64,000 nucleotides of DNA. It comes from Alphaproteobacteria bacterium. GTDB lineage: Bacteria > Planctomycetota > Phycisphaerae > UBA1845. The notes under the pieces were generated by a model. That model was not told the DNA's origin, made no database searches, and saw nothing but the letters and a program-made list of their open reading frames with translations. A program made the translations under genes and the position numbers. Location: NCBI GenBank assembly GCA_028285105.1, contig JANQQE010000027.1, forward strand, positions 62,001 to 126,000. Reading direction: 5' to 3'. This document shows, piece after piece, positions 17,371-25,483 of this stretch. Position 1 is the stretch's first letter; each line of letters opens with the position of its first letter.

Positions 17371-18603
17371 GTGAACACGCTTCTCGACCGGTTTTGCAGG
17401 TACGTCAAGATTGAAAGCGGGGCAATCGAGGGGACATCCAAATACCCCAGTTCTCCAGGGCAGCTTGAGATGGGAAAACTGCTGGCCGAGGAGTTGCGGG
17501 CAATGGGGATCGCCGATGCGGAAATGGACGAACATGGAATCGTCATGGGGACCATCCCCGGCAACATGCCCGACGCGCCAGTGATAGCCTGGATCGCGCA
17601 CGTCGATACATCACCGGAATTTACCGGATTAAACGTCAAGCCGATCATTCACGAGAACTACGACGGGAGTGACATCGTGCTGCCCGGTTGTCCGAGTCGG
17701 GTCATTCGTCCATCCGAAAATGAAGCGCTGGCTGGGCTTGTGGGCAAGACGATCATCACGACCGATGGGACCACGCTTCTAGGTGCCGACGACAAAGCCG
17801 GTGTGGCGGTCATCATGGACGCTGCGCAATACTTACTTGACCACGGTGAGATCAAACGCGGCGATGTGCGGATATGCTTCACATGCGACGAAGAAATCGG
17901 TCATGGTGTCGATCACGTAGAACTCAAGAAACTCGGTGCGGTGGTTGGGTACACGCTCGATGGCGAGGGACAGGGTTACGTGGAGTTTGAAACATTCTCT
18001 GCCGACCTGGCAACGGTAACTGTCACCGGTGTGAATACACATCCGGGTTACGCCAAGGGCAAAATGGTGAATGCGATCCGCATTGCGTCGGAATTCGTTC
18101 ACCGCATGCCGGCTGATCGACTTGCGCCGTCCGTTACCGACGGTCGCGAAGGATTCCTGCATCCGTATGTGTTTGAAGGCGGCGTGCCTGAGGCGACGAT
18201 TCGCATTCTGCTGCGTGACTTTGACGATGCGAAGTTGGTTGAATACCGCGACATTCTGCATTCGATCGCCAACGATTTACTGGATGAGTATCCAGCCGCT
18301 CAGATCAGCGTCGTCGTCAAAGAGCAGTACCGCAACATGGCCGCTGGCATCGCGAAGGAACCGCGAGCGGTCGACCTGGCGCGCGAAGCGATGCAACGTG
18401 TGGGCATCGAACCAAAGAGTTCGCTCGTTCGAGGAGGTACGGACGGTTCTCGGTTGACTGAGATGGGACTCCCGACGCCGAACCTCTCGACCGGAATGCA
18501 TGACTATCATTCGCCGAAGGAGTGGGCGTGTTTGGAAGAGATGGAGGTGGCTGTTCGTGTGCTGGTCGAATTGGCGAAACTTTGGGGCGAGCAGATCAGC
18601 TGA
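17371..18603 (+). CDS. pepT: Peptidase T (tripeptidase, M20B)
   Basis: A 410-residue zinc aminopeptidase that removes the N-terminal residue of tripeptides. Metal and catalytic motifs of M20B are present: IAHVDTSPEF (His and Asp), TLLGADDKAGVAV (bridging Asp), ICFTCDEEIGHG (Glu-Glu) and YTLDGEG; a dimerisation lid contains VNTHPGYAKGKM. A final His lies in TGMHDYHSPKEW. The start is a GTG with AAGGAGAT about eight bases upstream. The last 97 bases overlap the convergent NeuC-like gene, so the C-terminal KLWGEQIS codons are antisense to that gene's tail. Confidence 0.93.
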   Translation: MNTLLDRFCRYVKIESGAIEGTSKYPSSPGQLEMGKLLAEELRAMGIADAEMDEHGIVMGTIPGNMPDAPVIAWIAHVDTSPEFTGLNVKPIIHENYDGSDIVLPGCPSRVIRPSENEALAGLVGKTIITTDGTTLLGADDKAGVAVIMDAAQYLLDHGEIKRGDVRICFTCDEEIGHGVDHVELKKLGAVVGYTLDGEGQGYVEFETFSADLATVTVTGVNTHPGYAKGKMVNAIRIASEFVHRMPADRLAPSVTDGREGFLHPYVFEGGVPEATIRILLRDFDDAKLVEYRDILHSIANDLLDEYPAAQISVVVKEQYRNMAAGIAKEPRAVDLAREAMQRVGIEPKSSLVRGGTDGSRLTEMGLPTPNLSTGMHDYHSPKEWACLEEMEVAVRVLVELAKLWGEQIS

Positions 18604-19751
18604 TCGTTGAAGCGTTTGGCCAATAGCTGATGTGTGATGGGCGTCGAAGCGAGAATGTTGGCGATGCGCGATGCACTGTTGCCGTCGCCATATGGATTCT
18701 TCAGTCCTCGAATTGAGCATGCGAATTCGGTGGATCGGGCTTGATCGATCGCTGCTCGAACAGCCGCAGACATAGACTCGGTATCGATGACGTTTGCCGC
18801 CCGTACCCGACCGGCTTGTCGTTTGCCGACATTGACCACGGGCGTCTTGAAACTCGGCGATTCGATGATTCCTGCCGAACTGTTGCCCACCATCACCGTC
18901 GCAGATTTCATCAATGTCAAAAAGGCATCGCGCGGAACCGAAGTAAACGCACGGGCTGATTTGTGCTGATTGCAAAAGCGATCAATTGCTTCGCGAATTC
19001 CTTGATGGCCGGTGTCGGCATTCGGGGCAACGATCGCGATATTTGTTGATTCGACTTCGAGTGAACCGACGGCGCGTAACAATTCATCCATCCCTCGATT
19101 CGGATCGATTGTTGCGCCGCGCGTTTCCGGGTGGTACACGACGAGAATGTTTGTCTGGCCACTGACGAAACCGTACTTGGCCTTAATATCAAGCGGTTCG
19201 AATGCAGCAATGTCATCGAGTCCGGGCGCTCCAACACAATGAACGTATTCACTCGGTTCGCCCATTTGAATGATGCGCTTGGCGTATTCAGTCGTCGAGG
19301 CCAAATGGATATGGCTCATCTTGGTGATGGCGTGGCGGATGCTGTCGTCGAACGCCCCTTCCGTCAGCTCGCCACCATGAATGTGTGCAATCGGAATTCC
19401 GAATGGCAGGGCGGCTATGACGGCTGGCAACATGTCGAACCGGTCGCCAAGCACGGTCAGTATGTCGGGGCGATGATTTGCGAAGTGCGCCGCGAATGCC
19501 GAAACGCCGCCGCCCATCGATTTTGCGATGTCACTTGGATCGTCGCCCGGTTCGAGATAGTCAAATTCGGCAGCGACATCGAATCCGTCGGCACGAATGT
19601 CGTTCACCGTTTTTCCAAATGCTTCGGACAAGTGCATGCCACCGGCGATGATGTCCAGCGCTATGTCGTCCCGATCGCGCAAGGCTCGCGCGATCGATCG
19701 CTGAATGCCCCATTCACTGCGCGAGGTCGTCACCATGGCGATGTGTCTCAC
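18507..19751 (-). CDS. neuC: UDP-N-acetylglucosamine 2-epimerase (hydrolysing), NeuC/LegG-like
   Basis: A GT-B-fold epimerase that converts a UDP-HexNAc to a free ManNAc-type sugar for nonulosonic acid synthesis. Diagnostic segments: VTTSRSEWGIQRSI, TVLGDRFDMLPAVIAA, IAHIHGGELTEGAFDDSIRHAITKMSHIH, VVYHPETR and VGNSSAGIIESPSF. The GTG at 19751 overlaps the upstream TGA stop as GTGA and has GGAGG seven bases before it, so translation is coupled to the synthetase fusion. The conserved fold ends near GDGNSASRIANIL; the last ~45 residues are Ser/Thr-rich and mostly lie antisense to pepT, which suggests stop loss. NeuC versus LegG specificity cannot be told here. Confidence 0.85.
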   Translation of the reverse strand: MRHIAMVTTSRSEWGIQRSIARALRDRDDIALDIIAGGMHLSEAFGKTVNDIRADGFDVAAEFDYLEPGDDPSDIAKSMGGGVSAFAAHFANHRPDILTVLGDRFDMLPAVIAALPFGIPIAHIHGGELTEGAFDDSIRHAITKMSHIHLASTTEYAKRIIQMGEPSEYVHCVGAPGLDDIAAFEPLDIKAKYGFVSGQTNILVVYHPETRGATIDPNRGMDELLRAVGSLEVESTNIAIVAPNADTGHQGIREAIDRFCNQHKSARAFTSVPRDAFLTLMKSATVMVGNSSAGIIESPSFKTPVVNVGKRQAGRVRAANVIDTESMSAAVRAAIDQARSTEFACSIRGLKNPYGDGNSASRIANILASTPITHQLLAKRFNDQLICSPQSFANSTSTRTATSISSKHAHSFGE

Positions 19752-21490
19752 TTCGTAACCTCCGCCGGCGACAAATGATTCCAAGTCAGCAGTTCGTCTG
19801 AAATGAGAGGTTTGGCGAGAATTCTGCCCAAAACTCTTTCGAGTTCGGTTGGGGAGATGGCCGTTCCCGGTCGGCGTGCGATTAGGTGCTGCGGTTGCAA
19901 AATAGTGCCAGCTTCAAGTGGCTCAACCGCGACGAGGCTGCGTCTCGCGATTTCCCGGGTATTTGCTTCGGCGTCGCGGGGTCGTTTGATTCCGTCGCCC
20001 AGTGCTGATTCAACCATCCGAATGCTTTCGATCATCGCTCGAAGGTCATCCGGTTCCAGTGACGCCCGATGATCCGGTCCGGGGGCAGACCGGTCTAATG
20101 TAAAGTGCTTTTCAATGATTTTAGCGCTCATCGCCACAGCCGGTGCAGCCAATAAAATGCCTTCTGTATGATCGCTGAAGCCAACTGGAAGTTTGGTTGC
20201 CTTTCGTATTGTTTTCATCGCGCGAAGATTGGCGTCTTTGCAACGCGCGGGGTAGGCGCTGACACAGTGCAATAGCGCTAAATCGCTGCATCCATTTCCC
20301 TTCAGAATGCGGACAGCCGCTTGCACTTCGTCAAGCGAACTGCAACCGGTTGAAAGGATGATCGGTCGCAACGTGCTGGCTGCGTGAGAGAGCAAGGGGA
20401 AATTCGTGATTTCGGCGCTACCCAATTTGATGGCGAAAACATCGAGTTCGTCGAGCAGATCGACATCTTCATTTGAAAATGCCGACGACAAAAATCGAAT
20501 GTTTTGGCGGGCGCAATGCGCCATCAGTTCGCGATGGTCATCGGGCGAAAGTTCCAGCCGTTGCAACATGTCGTGCTGGGATTCGTTGCCAGATTCGAAG
20601 TGTTTTTGGTACTCGGCTTTGGGGGCAGTGCGTGTGGTCAATCGATTGGCTGTGTATGTTTGAAATTTGATCGCGTCGGCCCCGGCGAGGGCGGCTTTGT
20701 CGATGAGCTTGTGGGCTGTATCGAGGCAGCCGTTGTGATTGACGCCAGCTTCCGCGATGACAAAGCATCGATCCTGCGTCCACGGCGTGTTGGACGCATG
20801 TAACGACTCTGCGGACGCCATATCCGCATGCGTGTCTACATCGATGGAACGCTCTTTTGGCATCGGCGTTGCGACGGTCTGGCCTGCAATACAGAGGCTG
20901 TCATGTAACTTGATCCAGTCGGGCGAACATACATACGCAGCACCATTAAGGGCGACGGTCGTATCCTTGTCACCGAAATGTTGCTTGACAGCGGGTTTGG
21001 TAAGGCGTCCTTCATCGAATGCAAACTGCAGTCCGACCGGTGAGGTTGGACTTGTCGTTACAGTAACGCTCGACTCATTGTGCCCCGCACGAAAATTCTC
21101 GATGCAGGTGACCACATCGCGCGTGATGCGGAGCGGCGACGTCGGTTGAAGCAATATAATCTCTGAAAATGATTCGCCATGGGAAGCGTACCAATCGACG
21201 ACGTTTCGCAATGCGTCGATCGAAGTCGCTTCATCGTTTGCGAGTTCAGCGTCGCGCAAGAACGGAACCTCAGCGCGCAGTTGACGGGCTTCGCTGGCGA
21301 TTTCTTCGGAGTCAGTGCTGACGACAATTTTGTGCGGGTTGCTGAGACGGTAGGCGCTGGCTTGTGCGCACTTAATCGCGCGTCCGACAAGCGAAACGCC
21401 ACCGAAAGTCAGTAGATTCTTTCGAGGCAGGCGTTTGCTACCGCCCCTCGCGAGGATGACGTACAGCGAATTGTGTTGCCCAGTTTTCAA
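19748..21490 (-). CDS. neuA-neuB: Bifunctional fusion: CMP-nonulosonate cytidylyltransferase (NeuA) + nonulosonic acid synthase (NeuB)
   Basis: A single 580-codon frame contains two enzymes. Residues ~8-230 are a CMP-sugar synthetase: ILARGGSKRLPRKN (CTP loop), LLQPTSPLR and the acidic DVDTHADM. After a linker of about 10 residues, ~242-500 is a NeuB aldolase-type barrel: FVIAEAGVNHNG, DAIKFQTY, VGFSDHTEG and EKHFTLDR. Residues ~510-575 form the antifreeze-like SAF domain. NeuB condenses a ManNAc-type sugar with phosphoenolpyruvate; NeuA activates the product with CTP. No stop or frameshift separates the halves. The only start that fits is TTG at 21490, 18 bases after the formyltransferase stop. 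Confidence 0.9.
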   Translation of the reverse strand: MKTGQHNSLYVILARGGSKRLPRKNLLTFGGVSLVGRAIKCAQASAYRLSNPHKIVVSTDSEEIASEARQLRAEVPFLRDAELANDEATSIDALRNVVDWYASHGESFSEIILLQPTSPLRITRDVVTCIENFRAGHNESSVTVTTSPTSPVGLQFAFDEGRLTKPAVKQHFGDKDTTVALNGAAYVCSPDWIKLHDSLCIAGQTVATPMPKERSIDVDTHADMASAESLHASNTPWTQDRCFVIAEAGVNHNGCLDTAHKLIDKAALAGADAIKFQTYTANRLTTRTAPKAEYQKHFESGNESQHDMLQRLELSPDDHRELMAHCARQNIRFLSSAFSNEDVDLLDELDVFAIKLGSAEITNFPLLSHAASTLRPIILSTGCSSLDEVQAAVRILKGNGCSDLALLHCVSAYPARCKDANLRAMKTIRKATKLPVGFSDHTEGILLAAPAVAMSAKIIEKHFTLDRSAPGPDHRASLEPDDLRAMIESIRMVESALGDGIKRPRDAEANTREIARRSLVAVEPLEAGTILQPQHLIARRPGTAISPTELERVLGRILAKPLISDELLTWNHLSPAEVTK

Positions 21491-21508
21491 TGTCGTGTCT
21501 TTCGAGTA

Positions 21509-22303
21509 TTACGCTGCAAACGGGCGAACCATGCCCTCGAAGTCGCGCCTGTTCATCGAGTTTTCCATGTCCGCAGCCGTCGGGATTCGTTCGAGATATT
21601 CGGCGGCTACCTCGTCGGTAAAGTCTGCATTTCGCGAATAGCGGATTTCCAACGAGCGATCTTGTGGCACCGGTTCCAACCGCGCGAGTTCGCCCGATTT
21701 CAAATGCTCGACGACGGCGCGATGGGCGGATTGCACCGCTTTCATTCCAATCACAAACGGGTCAGCCGCTTCTGCTTTCGGAAACGCATGGCACAGTATG
21801 GGGCCTGAATCCAAGCCCGTCGTCAGTCGATGAATCGTCGCTCCGACGTATCGCGGATTGTCGTCGTACATCGCCCAGAAGTTCGTCGAACTGCCACGGT
21901 AGAATGGCGATACGCCCATGTGGATGTTGACGGCTTTGTTGGCGACGAGATGGTCGCAAAGCGGACCCTTGATGTAACTCGCTCCGAAGACGACGTAAAC
22001 ATCCGCTTGCAATGCAGGCGCCAATACACTTGGCGACGTAATCGAAAGATCGCCCATGCGCAGTGCCAGTTGCCGCGCGTTATTTGGAACGAAATGCGGC
22101 TGACCGAATACCATTTGCTCGGCTGACAACACCCGCCGAAAGTACGTCTGCATCGTCTCCGAACGACGAAAAAAGTCATCCACCTGTCCCGGGAAGATCG
22201 TGGTGCATTCCTGGATCGCAAACACTTCGTCGGCGATCGATGCGAGCGATTCGATCAGCGCGACGTGGCGGGCTTGGTTTCCGGTGAAGACGGTGATCCG
22301 CAT
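21509..22303 (-). CDS. N10-formyltetrahydrofolate-dependent formyltransferase (methionyl-tRNA formyltransferase-like)
   Basis: A 264-residue formyltransferase. The catalytic triad Asn-His-Asp of this family is seen at N126 and H128 (VNIHMGVSPFYRG) and D165 (GLDSGPIL). There is no C-terminal tRNA-binding domain like that of Fmt. Its place directly before the NeuA-NeuB fusion suggests formylation of an amino sugar, as sugar N-formyltransferases do, although their substrates vary. The ATG at 22303 lies inside the upstream deacetylase frame (49-base overlap); the ORF-track start at 22348 adds 15 unlikely residues. Confidence 0.78.
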   Translation of the reverse strand: MRITVFTGNQARHVALIESLASIADEVFAIQECTTIFPGQVDDFFRRSETMQTYFRRVLSAEQMVFGQPHFVPNNARQLALRMGDLSITSPSVLAPALQADVYVVFGASYIKGPLCDHLVANKAVNIHMGVSPFYRGSSTNFWAMYDDNPRYVGATIHRLTTGLDSGPILCHAFPKAEAADPFVIGMKAVQSAHRAVVEHLKSGELARLEPVPQDRSLEIRYSRNADFTDEVAAEYLERIPTAADMENSMNRRDFEGMVRPFAA

Positions 22304-23229
22304 GTTTGCATTTCTCTGACGATGTTGCTGTGATCCTCGCGTGGGCATTCCAATCGCGACCAGTCGTCTTCAACCATGTTGGCGCGGAATCCTACAGCGA
22401 TGCCGATTTCTTCCAGTATCTCTAAAGTTTCAGTGTTGTATGAGTTGCATGGGTGAGCCATTACTCTGGGCGAACTACCTGTCACGGTTCGCAAGCGTTG
22501 GGCGTTGGTCTTGTATTCCCAGCGTTGTCGATCCGGCGGGAGTTCTGCGACGGCAACCGGATGCGTATGGGAATGCAATCCAATTGGATGGCCACCCTCC
22601 GAGAGTGAGCGAATTTGGTCCGCATCGATCCACAAATCTTTGCCGAGCGATTCGATGGATTGTCCGAACAGTTCAATCATCTCGTCCATGATTTGGGTGT
22701 ATCGAGCTTCGCCAAGAATTTCGTTTCGCAGGAACCGAAAGCGTCGGTCGGCTGGCGTGTAGAAAGGATACTCGGAGAGGTACGTTCCAATATCGAGTTG
22801 ATCGAGGGCGTTGGAAACGGTTTGACAACCAACCGTATTGCGAGCTTGCTCTTCAAATGCACCGTAGTATTGGATCAACGAATCGAAGCATGTTTCGCGA
22901 AACTTTCGATACACTTCAAGTCGCGAGTACTCACCATCTAGCATCGAAGTATGAACAAACCAGAATCCGGTCAAGCCAAGATCCCGCATGACCGGCAGAG
23001 CGACGTCATATTGGCAACTCAAGGCGTCGTCAAAAGTCAGGCACACATCTTCATCTCGCAGCGAGTCCGATTCCGCGCGACCAAGCCACTCGTGTGCCGG
23101 AAGGATCCGCCCGCGCTCCACGTACTCGATCAAGTCGGCAAAAGTCTGAGCATCGATCGAACCCTGGCTGGCAGAATGACTACCGCCATGAAAATGGTGG
23201 AACATGATTCCGTGCGGTCGCATTGCCAT
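22255..23229 (-). CDS. Polysaccharide deacetylase (NodB/CE4-like)
   Basis: A 324-residue CE4-fold protein. The NodB motif 1 is CLTFDDALSC (Asp-Asp, catalytic base and metal ligand), motif 2 IGLHSHTHP (two metal-binding His), and a later motif is VMAHPCNSYNTETL. It probably removes an acetyl group from a HexNAc-containing sugar or glycan. No signal peptide is evident, so it may act on a cytoplasmic precursor. Close association with NeuB/NeuC genes and overlap with the formyltransferase suggest deacetylation followed by formylation of the same amino group. That order is inference. Confidence 0.82.
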   Translation of the reverse strand: MAMRPHGIMFHHFHGGSHSASQGSIDAQTFADLIEYVERGRILPAHEWLGRAESDSLRDEDVCLTFDDALSCQYDVALPVMRDLGLTGFWFVHTSMLDGEYSRLEVYRKFRETCFDSLIQYYGAFEEQARNTVGCQTVSNALDQLDIGTYLSEYPFYTPADRRFRFLRNEILGEARYTQIMDEMIELFGQSIESLGKDLWIDADQIRSLSEGGHPIGLHSHTHPVAVAELPPDRQRWEYKTNAQRLRTVTGSSPRVMAHPCNSYNTETLEILEEIGIAVGFRANMVEDDWSRLECPREDHSNIVREMQTCGSPSSPETKPATSR

Positions 23230-23361
23230 AATTCTTTGCAGTCTCCAGCGTGTGTTGAATCACGGTGCGCGACATCGGCGCGCATCGTCACCTTTGTTTT
23301 TATCGGTCGTCGGGTGCTTTCGGGTGAAGGTGGATATGGCGGTTGTCGGTGGATTGCAGCC

Positions 23362-24327
23362 CTATGCGGGCGTTAATTCATAGAGTACTTCTGCCGGTTC
23401 AGCTTCATCGGCGCATAGGTCGAACGAAGCCTGATTCAGAGGGGCTAACAATTCCTCTAGCAAGTCGATCCAATCCAGCTTGATTTCTCGACGGGTTTCC
23501 GGCGTGAGGTTGTTGGCCATTCGGACGAGCAGCGGGGCGATGGGTCGCAGCCCGATGTCCCAGATGTATGCATGGGTACGGGTGATGAATGGCGTGCGAG
23601 AAACGATTTCCAAACCGGCTGCCTTGAATCTTTGTTTCCAGGTTTCGTCGTCGCTCAGGCTCGGCCACGATTCGATTCGTCCGCGGCCAATGATGTCGAG
23701 CCAGCGTTGGCCGAGTATTGCTTTGTGCGCGTTTTGGGTGTATTCGCGGATCGCATCCAGTTTGACGGAGAGCAAGACGCGGCCGCCTTTCTGTGTGATC
23801 CGTGCGATCTCGCCCATGAGAAGTTCGATATTGGAAGCCCAGTACGCAGAGTTGCAATGCACGGTCTTGAAGGACTCGTTCTCAAACGGCATTGGCGTAT
23901 TATTGTCATGCTCGACCAGACTGTCGTAGAAGTCAAGTGCGCAGGCTTTTAGCAACATATTTGGTTTTAAGTCCGTACCGATATCGATCTTCCAATTGGG
24001 GCGTTCTACGATTTGCGGACCATAGTAATCGCTGGTGTGATCGAACATGTCAGCAAACGCATCCCGCACCAGGTCGAGCGAACCGACTTCCTGAAATACA
24101 TCGAACTCGCAATCGAAGTCGCCACCAGCATGCAGGAAACTGAACACGCCATCGCCGCAACTCAGATCGATCGCCGGACCTTCAAACGAATGCGCCCCCA
24201 ACGCCTGACTGCGCAGGCTCATCCAAAACGCATTCTCGGGGCGAAGCCAGTAGCAATTCAAAAACCGGCGCAGGCGTGCGGCTGATTTTGAGGTGTCATT
24301 TGTTGGCGTCGAAATTGTTGCAGGCAT
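23362..24327 (-). CDS. SAM-dependent methyltransferase, class I
   Basis: Motif I is present as AIDLSCGDGVFSFL (Rossmann glycine loop) and a later segment VLLSVKLDAIREY follows a NSAYWASNIELLMGEIARI helix, the usual order in type 11-like methyltransferases. Regions between are unusual, with a long insertion describing a Y/F-rich loop. Predicted substrate: a sugar or lipid intermediate of the adjacent nonulosonate operon, from position only. ATG 24327 has AAGGAA about ten bases upstream; the GTG at 24411 would add a disordered 28-residue extension. It is the first gene of the minus-strand operon. Confidence 0.72.
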   Translation of the reverse strand: MPATISTPTNDTSKSAARLRRFLNCYWLRPENAFWMSLRSQALGAHSFEGPAIDLSCGDGVFSFLHAGGDFDCEFDVFQEVGSLDLVRDAFADMFDHTSDYYGPQIVERPNWKIDIGTDLKPNMLLKACALDFYDSLVEHDNNTPMPFENESFKTVHCNSAYWASNIELLMGEIARITQKGGRVLLSVKLDAIREYTQNAHKAILGQRWLDIIGRGRIESWPSLSDDETWKQRFKAAGLEIVSRTPFITRTHAYIWDIGLRPIAPLLVRMANNLTPETRREIKLDWIDLLEELLAPLNQASFDLCADEAEPAEVLYELTPA

Positions 24328-24599
24328 TGCCGGTGTTTCCTTCAAGTCGCTACTTGGGTTGGGTCTGGACTGTGCACGAAGATTCTGCCACGCGATCGTT
24401 GATAGGTTCACGGCCCTTCAGCGTTTTATCGGTCATTCGGTCAATGCGAGTGGAGGAGTGTCGAATGAACCGGCGGTGACAGCGTTGGAAACGCCGATTG
24501 GTCCGAAAACGAGTGCGATTGGCGAAGCGCGGATTCCGACTTTAAGCCATGGACGAACTCGAAATCAGGTGGTTTGGTTCTGATAACCAGTGCGGTATC

Positions 24600-24628
24600 T
24601 TGATCGGCGGATGGGCGGCTGATATCAT
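24600..24628 (+). promoter_or_regulatory. Predicted sigma-70-type promoter for the exported-protein/matrixin operon
   Basis: TTGATC (4/6) and TATCAT (5/6) are separated by 17 bases, with a start expected near 24635. The gene's GAGGGG ribosome site and ATG at 24662 follow at sensible distances. Confidence 0.5.
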
Positions 24629-24661
24629 GATTGAATCGGGCACATTTGAGGGGAAACGAAC

Positions 24662-25483
24662 ATGCGCTTCACGCGATTCCTAATGGGCGCAGGAATTCTG
24701 CTGTTTCATGCTGCTGCGGCGTCGGCCAGTCAGGTCGTACCGATGAGCCTCGATGTGCTTGCCGATCACTCCGGACAGGTCATCATGGGAACGGTGCAGC
24801 GCGTCGAGTCATTCTGGTCGCAAAATCCCAAACGAATCGAAACGAAGGTGACGTTCGACGCGGTTACATTCCTCAAAGGATCGCAGGCAATCGCGGGTGA
24901 TACATTTGAGTTGACGGTGCCGGGCGGTGCGGTCGGCGAATTTCAAATGCGGGTCTGTTGCGCCCCTGAGTACAACGTCGGTGACAAGTGGGTGTTGATG
25001 TTATTGCCGACGTACAAGACGTATCCGGTGGTTGGCATTTATCGCGGCGCGCTCAGAGTAAAACGTGGTGACGACAGTGTTGAACGAGTCCTTGACGCAT
25101 CGGGTCGTTCGATCACCGCAATCGATGCTGATGGTCATTTCATCCTTGACGGTCGAAGGCAGCACGACATCGCCCAGCATCTCACTGGGAGTCACAATGC
25201 AAGATTGAGACCGTCGGAACATAGAGAGATAAACAAAAATGACGCGATGCGGCTGGATACTTTCTTGAGTGAACTGACTCCAATTCTGGCAGCCAGCCGA
25301 AAACATGTTTTGGATCGGTCGGCAGGTCGTCGCGTGCAAGCCGACTTGCGACCTGTCGCCCTCAAGCTTTCTGCGGTAGGCCGTGATGCAGAAAGCAATG
25401 CATCAAATCCAGCGAGAGAACTTCCCAAGCCCCGACCGGCGGAGAAGGACCCGAAGCGGGACAGCAAGGGAGGGGCAAAGTAA
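24662..25483 (+). CDS. Exported protein of unknown function, coupled to a matrixin protease
   Basis: A 273-residue protein with a signal peptide (FLMGAGILLFHAAAASAS). The mature part opens with MSLDVLADHSGQVIMGTVQRVESFW and contains a conserved-looking TKVTFDAVTFLKG, GDTFELTVPGG and NVGDKWVLMLLP, a beta-rich pattern seen in secreted proteins next to matrixins. The C-terminal 70 residues are charged and probably disordered. GAGGGG precedes the ATG. Its stop overlaps the start of the next gene as TAATG, so the two are co-translated. I can give no biochemical function; a role as an inhibitor or accessory of the protease is speculation. Confidence 0.75.
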   Translation: MRFTRFLMGAGILLFHAAAASASQVVPMSLDVLADHSGQVIMGTVQRVESFWSQNPKRIETKVTFDAVTFLKGSQAIAGDTFELTVPGGAVGEFQMRVCCAPEYNVGDKWVLMLLPTYKTYPVVGIYRGALRVKRGDDSVERVLDASGRSITAIDADGHFILDGRRQHDIAQHLTGSHNARLRPSEHREINKNDAMRLDTFLSELTPILAASRKHVLDRSAGRRVQADLRPVALKLSAVGRDAESNASNPARELPKPRPAEKDPKRDSKGGAK

